NCBI RefSeq assembly: GCF_003668995.1
Contig: NZ_CP033068.1
Span: forward strand, 3,286,001-3,350,000
Origin: Flavobacterium sp. 140616W15
GTDB lineage: Bacteria > Bacteroidota > Bacteroidia > Flavobacteriales > Flavobacteriaceae
Direction: 5' to 3'
DNA: 64,000 nucleotides
Shown piece by piece: positions 18,969-29,602 of the stretch (the stretch's first letter is position 1; every line of letters starts with the position of its first letter). Position numbers and translations under genes: made by a program. The notes beneath the pieces were generated by a model, which had not been told where the DNA came from, searched no databases, and saw only the letters and a program-made list of their open reading frames with translations.

Positions 18969-20072
18969 TTAATTCCCCTTTATGTTCTCAATAAACTGAT
19001 CAAACAAATAAGATGAATCATGTGGCCCTGGACTAGCTTCTGGATGGTATTGTACAGAAAAACAATTCTTATTTTTCATACGCATACCCGCAACAGTTTC
19101 GTCATTAAGGTGCAAATGTGTAATTTCTAAATCCGGATGATTATCTAGTTGTTCTTTATTAACAGCAAAACCATGATTTTGCGATGTAATCTCACCTTTA
19201 CCTGTAATTATATTCTTAACTGGATGATTTATTCCTCTATGTCCGTTAAACATTTTATAAGTAGAAACTCCATTTGCTAAAGCAATAACTTGGTGTCCTA
19301 AACAAATACCGAATAATGGCTTATCATTTGCCAAGATCTCTTTAGCAACTTCGATTGCACCAAATAATGGATCTGGATCACCTGGGCCATTTGACAAGAA
19401 ATATCCATCTGGATTGAATGCAGATAAATCTTTAAATGTCGAATCATATGGAAACACTTTGATATAACAATCTCTTTTTGCCAAATTACGCAAAATATTC
19501 GTCTTAATCCCTAAATCTAATGCTGAGATTTTATAAGTTGCGTTTTCATCTCCATAAAAGTACGGTTCTTTTGTTGATACTTTAGAAGCAAGTTCCAATC
19601 CTTCCATATTGGGAACATTTGCTAATGCGATCTTTAAATCCTCTATAGATGTCCCGTCAGTACAAATAACAGCATTCATTGCTCCGTTATCACGTATATA
19701 ACTAACTAATGCTCTTGTATCAACATCAGAGATGCAAATAAGATTTTCTTTTATAAAATATGACTCTAAACTCTCTGAAGCACCTTCTCGAGAATAGTTA
19801 AAGCTAAAGTTTTTACAAACCAATCCTGATATCTTGATACTATCAGACTCTATTTCAGAATCATTTACGCCATAATTTCCTATATGAGCATTGGTAGCAA
19901 CCATAATCTGACCAAAATAAGAAGGATCTGTAAAGATTTCTTGATACCCTGTCATTCCTGTATTAAAGCAAACTTCGCCAAAAGTTGTACCACTAATTCC
20001 GATTGATTTTCCGTGAAAAATTGTTCCGTCGCTTAATAAAAGAATGGCGCTTTGTCGTGTTGTGTATTTCAT
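18969..20072 (-). CDS. carA: Carbamoyl-phosphate synthase small subunit
   Basis: Glutaminase subunit supplying ammonia to CarB for arginine and pyrimidine synthesis. The 367 residues contain the N-terminal CPSase_sm domain (GTTFGEVCFNTGMTGYQEI) and a class I amidotransferase domain with the nucleophile in GICLGHQVIALA and the catalytic His in QYHPEASPGPHD. carB is not adjacent here. It has a well-formed promoter at 20091-20121 and is separated from rplQ by a strong terminator. Confidence 0.97.
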   Translation of the reverse strand: MKYTTRQSAILLLSDGTIFHGKSIGISGTTFGEVCFNTGMTGYQEIFTDPSYFGQIMVATNAHIGNYGVNDSEIESDSIKISGLVCKNFSFNYSREGASESLESYFIKENLICISDVDTRALVSYIRDNGAMNAVICTDGTSIEDLKIALANVPNMEGLELASKVSTKEPYFYGDENATYKISALDLGIKTNILRNLAKRDCYIKVFPYDSTFKDLSAFNPDGYFLSNGPGDPDPLFGAIEVAKEILANDKPLFGICLGHQVIALANGVSTYKMFNGHRGINHPVKNIITGKGEITSQNHGFAVNKEQLDNHPDLEITHLHLNDETVAGMRMKNKNCFSVQYHPEASPGPHDSSYLFDQFIENIKGN

Positions 20073-20090
20073 TTGTAATTAGATATTTTG

Positions 20091-20121
20091 CAAATTTAAT
20101 TTTTTAAAAGAGCGAGTGCAA
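20091..20121 (-). promoter_or_regulatory. carA promoter
   Basis: Minus strand TTG (20119-20121), 20-nt spacer and TAAATTTG (20091-20098), placed 18 nt before the carA start. Confidence 0.6.
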
Positions 20122-20195
20122 GGTTTTTTAAAAAATTCATCTCTAAAAATAAAACCCTAAGAGGGGAAAGTGTTAGATTATTGTGTTTTAGTTTC

Positions 20196-20240
20196 AAAAA
20201 AAACAAAAAAAAAGGATAAACTAGTAACTAGTTTATCCTT
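20196..20240 (-). terminator. Terminator of the ribosomal superoperon
   Basis: 13-bp perfect stem AAGGATAAACTAG/CTAGTTTATCCTT with loop TAA, followed on the minus strand by two T runs. It begins 28 nt past the rplQ stop and ends the transcription unit. Confidence 0.85.
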
Positions 20241-20268
20241 AATTCTTATTGAATGATTATTTTCATAA

Positions 20269-20757
20269 TTATTCAGAAGCTTCAGTTGTCGTTTCTGTAT
20301 CAGCAGCAGGAGCTTCAGAAGTCTCTTCAGCTTTCTTTGCTTTTCCACCACGACGGCTTTTTGCTTTTTTAACTTCTTTTTTACCTCCGTTGTAAAGTTC
20401 ATTGAAATCAACAAGTTCGATCATCGCCATATCAGCGTTATCTCCTAAACGATTTCCAACTTTAATGATACGAGTGTATCCACCTGGACGGTCTCCTACT
20501 TTAGCAGCTACATCTCTGAACAAGTCAGTTACAGCATATTTGCTACGTAAGTATGCAAAAACAATACGACGATTGTGAGTCGTATCTTCTTTTGATTTTG
20601 TGATTAAAGGCTCAACGAATTGTTTAAGCGCTTTAGCTTTAGCAACAGTAGTGTTAATACGTTTGTGCTCAATAAGAGAACAAGCCATATTAGCCAACAT
20701 AGCTTTTCTATGTCCAGTCTGTCTGCTTAAGTGATTGAATTTTTTTCCGTGTCTCAT
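20269..20757 (-). CDS. rplQ: 50S ribosomal protein L17
   Basis: Large-subunit protein near the exit tunnel. The conserved core ([20 protein letters not shown] to about residue 120) is followed by a 40-residue Lys- then Glu/Ala/Thr-rich tail ([19 protein letters not shown]), so it is 162 residues against about 120-130 in most bacteria. Such tails are common in Bacteroidota L17. Last gene of the superoperon, 36 nt after rpoA. Confidence 0.97.
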   Translation of the reverse strand: MRHGKKFNHLSRQTGHRKAMLANMACSLIEHKRINTTVAKAKALKQFVEPLITKSKEDTTHNRRIVFAYLRSKYAVTDLFRDVAAKVGDRPGGYTRIIKVGNRLGDNADMAMIELVDFNELYNGGKKEVKKAKSRRGGKAKKAEETSEAPAADTETTTEASE

Positions 20758-20793
20758 TGCTATGTTAAATTTAACTCGCCTAAGCGAATTAGA

Positions 20794-21786
20794 TTATTCT
20801 TTATCTAGTTTGTATTTAGCTAAATCCATTCCGAAAGTTAAATTCTTAACTGCAACAAGTTCATCAAGTTCAGTTAAAGATTTTTTACCAAAATTACGGA
20901 ATTTCATTAGGTCATTTTTATTGAACGATACTAAATCACCAAGTGTATCAACTTCAGCCGCTTTCAAGCAATTTAATGCTCTCACAGATAAATCCATATC
21001 AACAAGCTTAGTTTTAAGCAATTGTCTCATATGTAATGACTCTTCATCATACGATTCTGTTTGTGCAATTTCGTCAGCCTCGAGTGTAATTCTTTCGTCA
21101 GAGAATAACATGAAGTGGTGAATTAAAACTTTAGCAGCTTCAGTAAGGGCATCTTTAGGATTAATAGATCCATCAGTTTTGATTTCAAAAACTAATTTTT
21201 CGTAATCTGTCTTTTGCTCAACACGGAAGTTTTCAATTGCGTATTTTACATTTTTTACCGGAGTAAAAATTGAATCTGTAAAAATAGTTCCAATTGCAGC
21301 ATTCTGTTTTTTGTTCTCCTCAGCAGGAACGTATCCTCTACCTTTTTCGATCGTTAAATCGAAATTCAGTTTAATTTTACTATCTAAATTACAGATAACA
21401 AGGTCTGGATTCAGTACTTGGAAACCTGAAATAAATTTTTGAAAATCACCTGCTGTTAATTGATCTTTACCAGAAACAGAAATAGTAACTGATTCATTAT
21501 CGATATCTTCAATTTGGCGTTTGAAACGAACTTGTTTAAGATTAAGGATAATTTCGGTAACATCTTCAACAACACCTGAGATAGTAGAAAACTCATGATC
21601 TACACCTTCAATGCGAACGGATGTAATTGCATAACCTTCTAATGCTGAAAGCAAAACTCTTCTAAGTGCATTACCAACAGTCAATCCATAACCAGGTTCT
21701 AAAGGTCTAAATTCGAATTTACCTTCAAAATCGGTTGAATCGATCATGATAACTTTATCGGGCTTTTGAAAATTAAATATTGCCAT
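20794..21786 (-). CDS. rpoA: RNA polymerase alpha subunit
   Basis: Assembles RNA polymerase and contacts promoters and activators. The 330 residues split into the dimerising N-terminal domain ([20 protein letters not shown]) and the DNA-contacting C-terminal domain with two helix-hairpin-helix elements ([31 protein letters not shown]). Starts 21 nt after rpsD. Confidence 0.98.
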   Translation of the reverse strand: MAIFNFQKPDKVIMIDSTDFEGKFEFRPLEPGYGLTVGNALRRVLLSALEGYAITSVRIEGVDHEFSTISGVVEDVTEIILNLKQVRFKRQIEDIDNESVTISVSGKDQLTAGDFQKFISGFQVLNPDLVICNLDSKIKLNFDLTIEKGRGYVPAEENKKQNAAIGTIFTDSIFTPVKNVKYAIENFRVEQKTDYEKLVFEIKTDGSINPKDALTEAAKVLIHHFMLFSDERITLEADEIAQTESYDEESLHMRQLLKTKLVDMDLSVRALNCLKAAEVDTLGDLVSFNKNDLMKFRNFGKKSLTELDELVAVKNLTFGMDLAKYKLDKE

Positions 21787-21807
21787 AAATTTCGACTAAG
21801 TCAATTA

Positions 21808-22413
21808 TTATTTGTTGTACAACTCTACGATTAATTGTTCTTTAATGTTTTCTGGAATTTGAAGTCTCGCAGGTACAGAAACAAAAGTCCCTTCTTTAAG
21901 ATCATTATTCCAAGTAATCCATTCATAAACATGACTTGAATTAGATAAAGAACGTTCGATAGCTTCTAAAGATTTAGATTTTTCACGAACAGCAACTTTA
22001 TCACCAGGCTTAAGGTGGTAAGAAGGAATATTAACAACTTCACCGTTTACTGTAACGTGTCTGTGAGATACGATTTGACGTGCACCTCTTCTAGAAGGAG
22101 CAATACCCATTCTAAAAACTACATTATCAAGTCTTGCTTCACATAATTGTAATAAAACCTCACCAGTAACTCCTTTAGTAGCTGATGCTTTTTCGAATAA
22201 ATTTCTGAATTGTTTTTCTAAAATTCCGTAAGAATATTTAGCTTTTTGCTTCTCCATTAACTGAACAGCATACTCAGATTTTTTTCCTCTTTTTTTAGCC
22301 ATCCCGTGTTGTCCAGGTGGGTAATTTCTTTTTTCGAAAGATTTGTCATCTCCGAAGATTGCTTCGCCAAATTTACGAGCGATTCTTGTGCTTGGACCAG
22401 TATATCTTGCCAT
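21808..22413 (-). CDS. rpsD: 30S ribosomal protein S4
   Basis: Primary 16S rRNA binder and 30S assembly initiator. 201 residues with the N-terminal [15 protein letters not shown] and an S4 RNA-binding domain ([22 protein letters not shown]). There is no zinc-binding cysteine cluster in its N-terminus, so it is the C-minus form. An 89-nt gap separates it from rpsK, long for this operon; I found no clear promoter in it. Confidence 0.98.
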   Translation of the reverse strand: MARYTGPSTRIARKFGEAIFGDDKSFEKRNYPPGQHGMAKKRGKKSEYAVQLMEKQKAKYSYGILEKQFRNLFEKASATKGVTGEVLLQLCEARLDNVVFRMGIAPSRRGARQIVSHRHVTVNGEVVNIPSYHLKPGDKVAVREKSKSLEAIERSLSNSSHVYEWITWNNDLKEGTFVSVPARLQIPENIKEQLIVELYNK

Positions 22414-22502
22414 TTTAAATTGTTTAAGATTGAGATTATGAATTCAGGTCTTATCCTTCGATAATCTATTTTCAATCTAGGTTATACTATATTTTTTGAG
22501 TA

Positions 22503-22886
22503 TTAAACTCTACGTCTTTTAGGAGGACGACATCCGTTGTGAGGCATTGGAGTAACATCGATAATCTCTGTAACTTCAATTCCACCGTTATGAATAGAAC
22601 GGATAGCAGACTCACGTCCGTTTCCTGGTCCTTTTACATAAACTTTAACTTTTTTAAGTCCTGCCTCAAGAGCTACTTTACTACAATCTTCTGCTGCCAT
22701 TTGAGCTGCGTACGGAGTATTCTTTTTAGAACCTCTGAAACCCATCTTACCAGCTGAAGACCAAGAAATAACTTCACCTTTCTTATTAGTCAAAGAAATG
22801 ATAATGTTGTTGAAAGTGGCAGAAATATGAGCTTCACCCGTTGATTCAACGATAACTTTACGTTTTTTTGCAGTTGCTTTAGCCAT
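22503..22886 (-). CDS. rpsK: 30S ribosomal protein S11
   Basis: Platform protein contacting the E-site region. 127 residues of normal length with [17 protein letters not shown], the [12 protein letters not shown] loop and the basic C-terminus [13 protein letters not shown]. 8 nt after rpsM. Confidence 0.98.
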   Translation of the reverse strand: MAKATAKKRKVIVESTGEAHISATFNNIIISLTNKKGEVISWSSAGKMGFRGSKKNTPYAAQMAAEDCSKVALEAGLKKVKVYVKGPGNGRESAIRSIHNGGIEVTEIIDVTPMPHNGCRPPKRRRV

Positions 22887-22894
22887 ATTACTTA

Positions 22895-23269
22895 TTATTT
22901 AGTTGCTTTTTTCTTGTTAGCAACAGTTTTTCTTTTACCTTTTCTTGTTCTAGAGTTGTTTTTAGTTCTTTGTCCTCTTAATGGAAGACCAGATCTATGA
23001 CGGATACCTCTATAACAACCAATATCCATTAAACGTTTGATGTTTAAAGAAACTTCAGAACGTAATTCTCCTTCAATTTTAAAAGATGATACTGCTTCAC
23101 GAATTGCTCCGATCTCATCATCATTCCACTCTTGAACTTTTTTATCTTGGCTTACTTGAGCTTTTTCTAAAATCTCAATAGCTCTACTTCTCCCTAATCC
23201 AAAGATATAGGTAAGTGCTATAACACCTCTCTTATTTTTTGGGATATCTACCCCTGCTATTCTTGCCAT
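22895..23269 (-). CDS. rpsM: 30S ribosomal protein S13
   Basis: Head protein forming intersubunit bridges with L5. 124 residues: [20 protein letters not shown] at the N-terminus, [17 protein letters not shown] in the middle and a lysine-rich tail that reaches the P-site tRNA. Two nt after rpmJ. Confidence 0.98.
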   Translation of the reverse strand: MARIAGVDIPKNKRGVIALTYIFGLGRSRAIEILEKAQVSQDKKVQEWNDDEIGAIREAVSSFKIEGELRSEVSLNIKRLMDIGCYRGIRHRSGLPLRGQRTKNNSRTRKGKRKTVANKKKATK

Positions 23270-23271
23270 AA

Positions 23272-23388
23272 TTATCCTTGTCTTTGTTTAAATCTAGGAT
23301 TCTTTTTGTTTATTACGTACAATCTCCCTTTTCTACGCACAATGATGCACTCGGGACTTCTCTTTTTTACTGATGCTCTAACTTTCAT
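23272..23388 (-). CDS. rpmJ: 50S ribosomal protein L36
   Basis: A 38-residue protein beginning [14 protein letters not shown] and ending NPRFKQRQG, read directly from the minus strand between infA and rpsM. It has only one cysteine (Cys14), so the CxxC...C/H zinc ribbon of canonical L36 is absent. This is the zinc-independent form, which is the rule in Flavobacteriia as far as I know. Gaps of 12 nt to infA and 2 nt to rpsM. Confidence 0.97.
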   Translation of the reverse strand: MKVRASVKKRSPECIIVRRKGRLYVINKKNPRFKQRQG

Positions 23389-23400
23389 AGTGAATATCCT

Positions 23401-23616
23401 TTAATATCTATAAGTAATTCTTGCTTTTGACAAGTCGTAAGGGCTCATTTCTAGTTTCACTTTATCACCAGGTAATAATTTGATGTAATGCATACGCATT
23501 TTTCCAGAAATATGAGCAATTACAATATGTCCATTTTCTAATTCTACACGGAACATCGCATTTGATAATGCTTCAATGATTGATCCGTCTTGTTCTATTG
23601 CTGATTGTTTTGCCAT
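23401..23616 (-). CDS. infA: Translation initiation factor IF-1
   Basis: OB-fold protein that occupies the A site during initiation. 71 residues, normal length, starting [13 protein letters not shown] and containing [19 protein letters not shown]. Lies between secY (7 nt) and rpmJ (12 nt), the usual spc-alpha junction. Confidence 0.98.
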   Translation of the reverse strand: MAKQSAIEQDGSIIEALSNAMFRVELENGHIVIAHISGKMRMHYIKLLPGDKVKLEMSPYDLSKARITYRY

Positions 23617-23623
23617 ATAAAAA

Positions 23624-24970
23624 TTAAGCTACTGCTTTTCTATTTTTACCAGTCTTCATTAAACCATCATAATGTTTGTTTAACAAGTATGAATTGATTT
23701 GTTGAATAGTATCTATTGCAACACCAACCATAATTATTAACGAGGTACCTCCAAAAAACATTGCCCAAGATTGTTGTACATCCATAAAACTTACAACAAT
23801 GGCTGGGAACACAGCAATCAAAGCAAGGAATAAAGATCCTGGGAAAGTTATTAAAGACATTACTTTATCAAGAAAATCTGAAGTTTCAACTCCTGGTCTA
23901 ACACCTGGAATAAAACCACCACTTCTCTTTAAGTCATCAGACATCTTATTAGTAGGTACTGTGATCGCAGTATAAAAGAAAGTAAATACAACAATTAAAG
24001 TTGCAAACACAAAGTTATACCAGAATCCAAACATATTACTAAAAGTACCTACAATTGATTGTGATGCGTCTGATTTTGATAATCCAGCTACAGCCGCAGG
24101 AATAAACATAATTGCTTGAGCAAAAATAATCGGCATAACCCCAGAAGCATTAAGCTTAAGTGGAATCCATTGTCTATTTCCTCCCATCAAATCTTGCTCA
24201 TAATCACCTGAAGTTGTACGACGAGCGTATTGTACAGGGATTTTACGAACTGCCATAATTAACAGTACACAAGAAATGATTACTAATAACCAAATAATAA
24301 TTTCAATAACTAATAACATTGGTCCTCCATTGTTATTGGTAACTCTGGTTGTAAATTCTTGAATAAAAGCTTGTGGAAAACGAGCTAATATACCAACCAT
24401 AATCAACAATGAAATTCCATTTCCAATACCTTTATCTGTAATTTTCTCTCCTAACCACATGGCAAAAATTGTACCTGTAACCAAAATTATCACAGAAGAA
24501 AATAAAAACTCAAAAGAATTAAAACCTAGTAAGAATGCACTACTAGGTAATGTTCTATATAAATTATAGATGTAAGTTGGTCCTTGAACTAGTGTAATAA
24601 CAATAGTTAACCAACGTGTTATCTGATTAATTTTTTTTCTACCGCTCTCCCCATCATTTTGAAGTTTTTGTAAATACGGAATCGCAATTCCCATTAACTG
24701 TACAACAATAGACGCTGAAATATAAGGCATAATACCTAAAGCAAAAACTGAAGCTTTAGAGAATGCACCTCCGGTGAACATGTCTAGAATAGATCCTAAA
24801 CCATTTTTTGTTTGTCCCGCTAATCCAGTCAATTGCGTTGCATCAATTCCAGGAAGCGTAACGTGTGCTCCAAAACGATATACTAAAAGAAGTCCTAAAG
24901 TAATTAAGATTCTATTTTTTAGTTCTTCGATTTTCCAAACATTACTTATTGATTCAATAAATTTCTTCAT
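23624..24970 (-). CDS. secY: Preprotein translocase subunit SecY
   Basis: Channel-forming subunit of the Sec translocon in the inner membrane. 448 residues with about ten transmembrane segments. Recognisable elements are the TM2a plug region ([20 protein letters not shown]), the cytoplasmic loop with [15 protein letters not shown] and the FIPGVRPG loop before TM9. Located after rplO, as in nearly all bacteria. Confidence 0.98.
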   Translation of the reverse strand: MKKFIESISNVWKIEELKNRILITLGLLLVYRFGAHVTLPGIDATQLTGLAGQTKNGLGSILDMFTGGAFSKASVFALGIMPYISASIVVQLMGIAIPYLQKLQNDGESGRKKINQITRWLTIVITLVQGPTYIYNLYRTLPSSAFLLGFNSFEFLFSSVIILVTGTIFAMWLGEKITDKGIGNGISLLIMVGILARFPQAFIQEFTTRVTNNNGGPMLLVIEIIIWLLVIISCVLLIMAVRKIPVQYARRTTSGDYEQDLMGGNRQWIPLKLNASGVMPIIFAQAIMFIPAAVAGLSKSDASQSIVGTFSNMFGFWYNFVFATLIVVFTFFYTAITVPTNKMSDDLKRSGGFIPGVRPGVETSDFLDKVMSLITFPGSLFLALIAVFPAIVVSFMDVQQSWAMFFGGTSLIIMVGVAIDTIQQINSYLLNKHYDGLMKTGKNRKAVA

Positions 24971-24982
24971 ACAATAGAAAAA

Positions 24983-25435
24983 TTATATTGTTACAGCCTC
25001 TCCACCAGCAGCTTCAATAGCAGCTTTTGCAGTAGCAGTAAATTTGTGAGCAGTTACTTTTAATTTTGCTTTCAACTCTCCTCTACCTAAAATCTTAACG
25101 ATTTCATTTTTGGTAGCTAGACGATTAGCCACATAAACTGTCATATCAACAGAGTCTGTAATAATACCATTGTCTACTAATAATTGAAGCGTATCTAAAT
25201 TTACACCTTCGTATTCTTTACGGTTGATGTTTGTGAAACCAAACTTAGGTACACGTCTTTGAAGTGGCATTTGCCCTCCTTCAAATCCAATCTTTTTAGA
25301 ATAACCAGAACGAGATTTTGCTCCTTTGTGACCTCTTGCAGAAGTACCACCTTTTCCTGAACCTTCTCCTCTACCTAATCTTTTATTTTGATTGTGCGTT
25401 GACCCTTCAGCTGGTTGTAAGTTACTTAAATTCAT
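24983..25435 (-). CDS. rplO: 50S ribosomal protein L15
   Basis: Late-assembly protein with a long basic extension entering the rRNA core. 150 residues; glycine/arginine-rich N-terminus (RLGRGEGSGKGGTSARGHKG), then FEGGQMPLQRRVPKFGF. 11 nt after rpmD. Confidence 0.98.
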   Translation of the reverse strand: MNLSNLQPAEGSTHNQNKRLGRGEGSGKGGTSARGHKGAKSRSGYSKKIGFEGGQMPLQRRVPKFGFTNINRKEYEGVNLDTLQLLVDNGIITDSVDMTVYVANRLATKNEIVKILGRGELKAKLKVTAHKFTATAKAAIEAAGGEAVTI

Positions 25436-25446
25436 AACAGTATTTG

Positions 25447-25629
25447 TTATTTAGCTTCTTCAACAGAAACTAAGTGTTTAACTTTGTTTATCATCCCAAG
25501 GATAGCAGGATTTGAATCATGCTCTACAACTTGTCCCATTTTACGTAGACCTAAAGCTTCCAAACCTCTTTTTTGAGAAAGAGGACAGTTGATTTTGCTT
25601 CTTACTTGTTTTACTAATAATTTAGCCAT
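25447..25629 (-). CDS. rpmD: 50S ribosomal protein L30
   Basis: 60-residue ferredoxin-like fold protein: [20 protein letters not shown] then [20 protein letters not shown]. Normal length and position between rpsE (12 nt) and rplO (11 nt). Confidence 0.97.
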   Translation of the reverse strand: MAKLLVKQVRSKINCPLSQKRGLEALGLRKMGQVVEHDSNPAILGMINKVKHLVSVEEAK

Positions 25630-25641
25630 AATTTCCTTGAA

Positions 25642-26163
25642 TTAACCTTTAAAAACTTTTTCTAAAGAAACACCTCTTTGTTTTGCAACAGTATAAGCGC
25701 TTCTCATTTGTAATAAAGCATCAAAAGTTGCTTTAACTACGTTATGAGGATTTGATGATCCTTGAGATTTAGATAATACATCGTGAATACCTACTGATTC
25801 AAGAACTGAACGAACAGCTCCACCAGCAATAACTCCTGTACCATGAGACGCAGGAATTAAGAATACACGTGCACCACCAAATTTACCTTTTTGTTCGTGA
25901 GGAACTGATTGTCCATTCAAAGGAATTTTAACTAAATTTTTCTTAGCATCTTCTACTGCTTTCGCAATTGCTTCAGAAACATCTTTAGATTTTCCTAATC
26001 CATGTCCTACAACTCCATTTTCATCACCTACAACTACAATAGCAGAAAAACCGAAAGCTCTACCACCTTTTGTAACTTTAGTAACACGATTAACACTTAC
26101 CAGACGATCTTTAAGTTCAAGACCACTTGGTTTTACCAATTCTACATTTTTGTATTTAGACAT
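25642..26163 (-). CDS. rpsE: 30S ribosomal protein S5
   Basis: Fidelity protein at the mRNA entry side. 173 residues: dsRNA-binding-like N-terminal domain with [18 protein letters not shown], the [13 protein letters not shown] loop, and a C-terminal domain with [17 protein letters not shown]. The loop region where spectinomycin-resistance changes occur reads VTKVTKGGR, the usual sensitive pattern. Confidence 0.98.
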   Translation of the reverse strand: MSKYKNVELVKPSGLELKDRLVSVNRVTKVTKGGRAFGFSAIVVVGDENGVVGHGLGKSKDVSEAIAKAVEDAKKNLVKIPLNGQSVPHEQKGKFGGARVFLIPASHGTGVIAGGAVRSVLESVGIHDVLSKSQGSSNPHNVVKATFDALLQMRSAYTVAKQRGVSLEKVFKG

Positions 26164-26169
26164 AATATA

Positions 26170-26520
26170 TTAGAATTTAAGTCCAGCCGCTCTTGCGCCT
26201 TCTGCTAATGATTTAATACGACCGTGATATAAGTATCCTCCTCTATCGAAAGTTACTGTATCAATCCCAGCTTTTAACGCTTTTTCTGCAACAAGTTTTC
26301 CAACTGCGTTTGCAATTTCTACGTTCGTACCTTTACCTATTTCTTTTTCTCTTGAAGATGCAGCAAATAAAGTAACACCGTTTACGTCATCAATAAGTTG
26401 TGCGTAAATTTCTTTGTTACTTCTAAATACAGATAGTCTTGGTTTAGCAGCATAACCACTAATCGTTTTTCTAATTCTGAATCTAATTCTCTGTCTTCTA
26501 TCAGATTTTGTTAATGACAT
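26170..26520 (-). CDS. rplR: 50S ribosomal protein L18
   Basis: 5S rRNA-binding protein of the central protuberance. 116 residues with [20 protein letters not shown] and the C-terminal [20 protein letters not shown]. 11 nt after rplF. Confidence 0.98.
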   Translation of the reverse strand: MSLTKSDRRQRIRFRIRKTISGYAAKPRLSVFRSNKEIYAQLIDDVNGVTLFAASSREKEIGKGTNVEIANAVGKLVAEKALKAGIDTVTFDRGGYLYHGRIKSLAEGARAAGLKF

Positions 26521-26531
26521 AATCTTATTTT

Positions 26532-27074
26532 TTAAGCTGATTTACCTGCTTTTCTTCTTAATACTTCACCTACAAATTTAACACCTTTACCTTTATATGG
26601 TTCTGGCTTACGGAAACCTCTAATTTTTGCCGCAACCTGACCTAAAAGTTGTTTATCAATTGATGTTAATTTTACGATAGGGTTTTTACCTTTTTCAGAT
26701 ATTGTCTCTAAAACTACTTCAGGAGCAATTTCTAAAACAATATTGTGAGAATATCCAAGAGCTAAATCTAACTTTTGTCCTTGGTTTGAAGCTCTATAAC
26801 CTACCCCAACCAACTCTAAAGATTTAGTAAACCCTTCATTTACACCAACAATCATATTATTGATTAATGATCTGTAAAGTCCGTGTTTTGCTCTGTGATC
26901 TTTGTGATCAGACGATCTTTCTACTAATACTTGATCGCCTTCAACTGTAACAGTTACGTCCGAAAACTCCTGAGTAAGTTGACCATTCTTTCCTTTTACT
27001 GTAATAATACCATCTTTAACTTCAACAGTCGTAGCAGCAGGGATTACAATTGGATTTTTACCTATTCTTGACAT
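26532..27074 (-). CDS. rplF: 50S ribosomal protein L6
   Basis: Two tandem RNA-binding folds near the factor-binding site. 180 residues beginning [18 protein letters not shown] and ending in [19 protein letters not shown]. 18 nt after rpsH. Confidence 0.98.
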   Translation of the reverse strand: MSRIGKNPIVIPAATTVEVKDGIITVKGKNGQLTQEFSDVTVTVEGDQVLVERSSDHKDHRAKHGLYRSLINNMIVGVNEGFTKSLELVGVGYRASNQGQKLDLALGYSHNIVLEIAPEVVLETISEKGKNPIVKLTSIDKQLLGQVAAKIRGFRKPEPYKGKGVKFVGEVLRRKAGKSA

Positions 27075-27092
27075 CTTATATAGTCTTTATAA

Positions 27093-27491
27093 TTAGTATA
27101 CGTAACAGATTACTTCACCACCTACATTTAATTGCTTAGCTTGTTTTCCTGTCATCAAACCTTTTGATGTAGAAACAATAGCAATTCCTAATCCGTTAAG
27201 GATTCTTGGTAAGTTAGCAGCACCTGCATATTTACGCAAACCTGGTTTACTAATTCTTTGGATATCTTTAATTACCGACTCTTTAGTATCTTTATCATAC
27301 TTCAAAGCGATTTTGATTGAACCCTGAACGGCGTTGTCCTCAAATTTGTAACTCAAGATATAACCTTGATCAAATAAGATCTTAGTTATTTCTTTTTTTA
27401 GATTAGATGCCGGAATTTCAACAACTTTGTGGTTTGCAGCCACAGCGTTACGAACTCTCGTCAAATAATCTGCAATAGGATCTGTATACAT
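27093..27491 (-). CDS. rpsH: 30S ribosomal protein S8
   Basis: Core 16S rRNA binder; in E. coli also the translational repressor of the spc operon. 132 residues from [16 protein letters not shown] to GGEVICYVY. The start at 27491 is chosen over an upstream in-frame ATG at 27527, which lies inside a hairpin and adds a non-conserved MSPENHNRN extension. Preceded by a 104-nt gap with its own promoter and a long hairpin, unlike the tight spacing of its neighbours. Confidence 0.97.
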   Translation of the reverse strand: MYTDPIADYLTRVRNAVAANHKVVEIPASNLKKEITKILFDQGYILSYKFEDNAVQGSIKIALKYDKDTKESVIKDIQRISKPGLRKYAGAANLPRILNGLGIAIVSTSKGLMTGKQAKQLNVGGEVICYVY

Positions 27492-27511
27492 ATGTATTTG
27501 ATTGCGATTAT

Positions 27512-27541
27512 GGTTTTCGGGAGACACTCGTCTCCCGAACC
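27512..27541 (-). promoter_or_regulatory. Hairpin in the rpsH leader
   Basis: On the minus strand GGTTCGGGAGAC pairs with GTCTCCCGAAAACC (two-base bulge) around the loop GAGT. It sits between the -7 element at 27572-27579 and the rpsH start, with no T run after it, so it is not a simple terminator. A ribosomal-protein autoregulatory site is possible. Confidence 0.5.
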
Positions 27542-27571
27542 TTTAATCAATTAAAATTATTTTTTGGTTTG

Positions 27572-27602
27572 CAAAAGTAATAACTTATTGCGAGATTACC
27601 AA
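27572..27602 (-). promoter_or_regulatory. Internal promoter upstream of rpsH
   Basis: Minus strand TTG (27600-27602), 20-nt spacer and TACTTTTG (27572-27579). The -33 element overlaps the last codons of rpsN. Confidence 0.5.
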
Positions 27603-27865
27603 GACGCCTTTTTAACTCCAGGAATTAATCCATTATTAGCCATCTCACGGAAAGTTACACGTGAAATACCAAATTGACGAATATAACCTCTTGGTCTACC
27701 TGTTAATTTACAACGGTTGTGCAAACGAACTGGTGAAGCATTTTTAGGTAATTTTTGTAAACCTTCAAAATCTCCAGCTTCTTTCAAAGCTTTTCTTTTC
27801 TCAGCATACTTAGCTACCGTTTTCTCTCTTTTCACCTCACGGGCTTTCATTGATTCTTTAGCCAT
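27596..27865 (-). CDS. rpsN: 30S ribosomal protein S14 (zinc-free form)
   Basis: 89 residues of the long type: lysine-rich N-terminal half then [20 protein letters not shown] and the C-terminal [11 protein letters not shown]. The paired CxxC zinc motifs of the short form are missing. 3 nt after rplE; its end overlaps a promoter for rpsH. Confidence 0.98.
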   Translation of the reverse strand: MAKESMKAREVKREKTVAKYAEKRKALKEAGDFEGLQKLPKNASPVRLHNRCKLTGRPRGYIRQFGISRVTFREMANNGLIPGVKKASW

Positions 27866-27868
27866 GTC

Positions 27869-28420
27869 TTAATTCTTTTTAAAAGGTAAACCTAATTCAG
27901 CCAATAATGACTTTGCTTCTTTGTCTGTTTGAGCAGTTGTAACAAAAGTAATATCCATTCCTGAAATTTTGTTTACTTTATCAATATCAATTTCTGGGAA
28001 AATGATTTGCTCTAAAACTCCAAGGTTGTAATTACCTCTTCCATCAAAACCAGTAGCTTTGATACCACTAAAATCTCTTACACGTGGTAAAGCAGAAGTA
28101 ATAAGTCTATCTAAAAACTCATACATTCTTTCACCACGTAAAGTAACTTTTGCACCAATCGGCATCCCTTTTCTCAATTTGAATGACGCAACGTCTTTCT
28201 TTGAAATAGTAGATACTGCTTTCTGTCCAGTGATCTTTGTTAACTCATCAACTGCATAGTCAATAAGTTTTTTATCAGATACAGCTGCACCAACTCCACG
28301 GCTCAAAACGATTTTTTCCAATTTAGGAACTTGCATTACGTTTGTGTATCCGAATTCCTCTTTAAGAGCAGAGATTACTCTACTCTTATATTCTTCTTTT
28401 AGTCTAGGTGTATATGCCAT
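27869..28420 (-). CDS. rplE: 50S ribosomal protein L5
   Basis: 5S rRNA and P-site tRNA contacting protein. 183 residues with [20 protein letters not shown], the tRNA-facing loop [20 protein letters not shown] and [17 protein letters not shown]. 2 nt after rplX. Confidence 0.98.
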   Translation of the reverse strand: MAYTPRLKEEYKSRVISALKEEFGYTNVMQVPKLEKIVLSRGVGAAVSDKKLIDYAVDELTKITGQKAVSTISKKDVASFKLRKGMPIGAKVTLRGERMYEFLDRLITSALPRVRDFSGIKATGFDGRGNYNLGVLEQIIFPEIDIDKVNKISGMDITFVTTAQTDKEAKSLLAELGLPFKKN

Positions 28421-28422
28421 TA

Positions 28423-28737
28423 CTATAGTACTTGATTAGATTTTTTTGAAAATCTTACTTTCTTATCTCCTTCTACTCTAATACCAACTCTAGTTGCTTC
28501 CTTAGTTTTAGGATCAATTAGTGAAATGTTAGATATTTGTATAGAAGCTTCTTTCTTAACGATACCACCTTGAGGGTTTTTAGCACTTGGTTTTGTATGT
28601 TTCGAAACCATGTTTACACCTTCAACTATCGCTTTATTTTTCTCACGGTAAACACGTAAAACTTTACCTTCTGAACCTTTATGGTCTCCAGCAATTACTC
28701 TTACGATATCTCCTGATTTTATTTTTAGCTTTATCAT
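28423..28737 (-). CDS. rplX: 50S ribosomal protein L24
   Basis: Assembly initiator near the tunnel exit. 104 residues, KOW motif [17 protein letters not shown] near residue 15, then [19 protein letters not shown]. 11 nt after rplN. Confidence 0.98.
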   Translation of the reverse strand: MIKLKIKSGDIVRVIAGDHKGSEGKVLRVYREKNKAIVEGVNMVSKHTKPSAKNPQGGIVKKEASIQISNISLIDPKTKEATRVGIRVEGDKKVRFSKKSNQVL

Positions 28738-28748
28738 CTTAAAACGAA

Positions 28749-29117
28749 TTAAAGCACTTCTGGTGCTAATGATACAATTTTCATGAATTGTTTTTCACGA
28801 AGTTCTCTTGCTACCGGACCAAAAACACGAGTTCCTCTCATTTCCCCTGCAGCGTTCAATAGAACACATGCATTATCATCGAAACGGATATAAGAACCAT
28901 CAGCTCTTCTCACTTCTTTTTTGGTACGTACAACAACTGCAGTTGAAACAGCTCCTTTTTTAACGTTTCCGTTAGGAGTTGCATCTTTGATAGAAACTAC
29001 AATCTTGTCACCAACAGAGGCATACCTTCTTTTGGTACCTCCTAAAACACGGATAGTTAAAACTTCTTTTGCTCCCGTGTTATCTGCTACTTTTAGTCTT
29101 GATTCTTGTTGTACCAT
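28749..29117 (-). CDS. rplN: 50S ribosomal protein L14
   Basis: Intersubunit-face protein and partner of the silencing factor RsfS. 122 residues: [19 protein letters not shown] to [18 protein letters not shown]. 2 nt after rpsQ. Confidence 0.98.
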
Positions 29118-29119
29118 AA

Positions 29120-29380
29120 TTATTTAGCTCTTTCTAAGATTTCAACTAATCTCCAACATTTTGATTTACTTAAAGGACGCGTTTCGCTAATTCTTACAGT
29201 ATCTCCAATGTTACAGTCGTTTGTTTCGTCGTGTGCAACGTATTTCTTTGTTTTCAACACGAACTTACCGTATAATGGGTGTTTTACTTTTCTTACTTCA
29301 GCAATAACAATAGACTTGTCCATTTTATTTGAAGTAACAACACCAATTCTTTCTTTTCTTAAATTTCTTTTTTCTTCCAT
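29120..29380 (-). CDS. rpsQ: 30S ribosomal protein S17
   Basis: OB-fold 16S rRNA binder. 86 residues with [20 protein letters not shown] and the conserved [20 protein letters not shown]. 17 nt after rpmC. Confidence 0.98.
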   Translation of the reverse strand: MEEKRNLRKERIGVVTSNKMDKSIVIAEVRKVKHPLYGKFVLKTKKYVAHDETNDCNIGDTVRISETRPLSKSKCWRLVEILERAK

Positions 29381-29397
29381 CTTTCAGCAGAATACAA

Positions 29398-29589
29398 TTA
29401 TTGTAACTCTCTTTTAGTTAACTCTGTAGCCAATCTTGCAACTGTTCTTCTTACACTTCTAATTTGAAGTGGGTTCTCAATTGGAGAAATAGCGTGGGCC
29501 ATTTTTAGGTCAGCATATATCTTCTTAGTTTGACTAAGTTTTTCTTGCAACTCCGCTGCAGAAAGATCTTTTATTTCTGATTGTTTCAT
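29398..29589 (-). CDS. rpmC: 50S ribosomal protein L29
   Basis: Two-helix protein at the tunnel exit, part of the trigger factor and SRP docking site. 63 residues: MKQSEIKDLSAAELQEKLSQ, then RSVRRTVARLATEL. 13 nt after rplP. Confidence 0.97.
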   Translation of the reverse strand: MKQSEIKDLSAAELQEKLSQTKKIYADLKMAHAISPIENPLQIRSVRRTVARLATELTKRELQ

Positions 29590-29602
29590 AATATATTATA
29601 AA

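Noticed and set aside
27492..27527. N-terminally extended S8 starting at 27527
   Set aside because: The extra residues fall inside the leader hairpin and are not part of the conserved S8 start [10 protein letters not shown].
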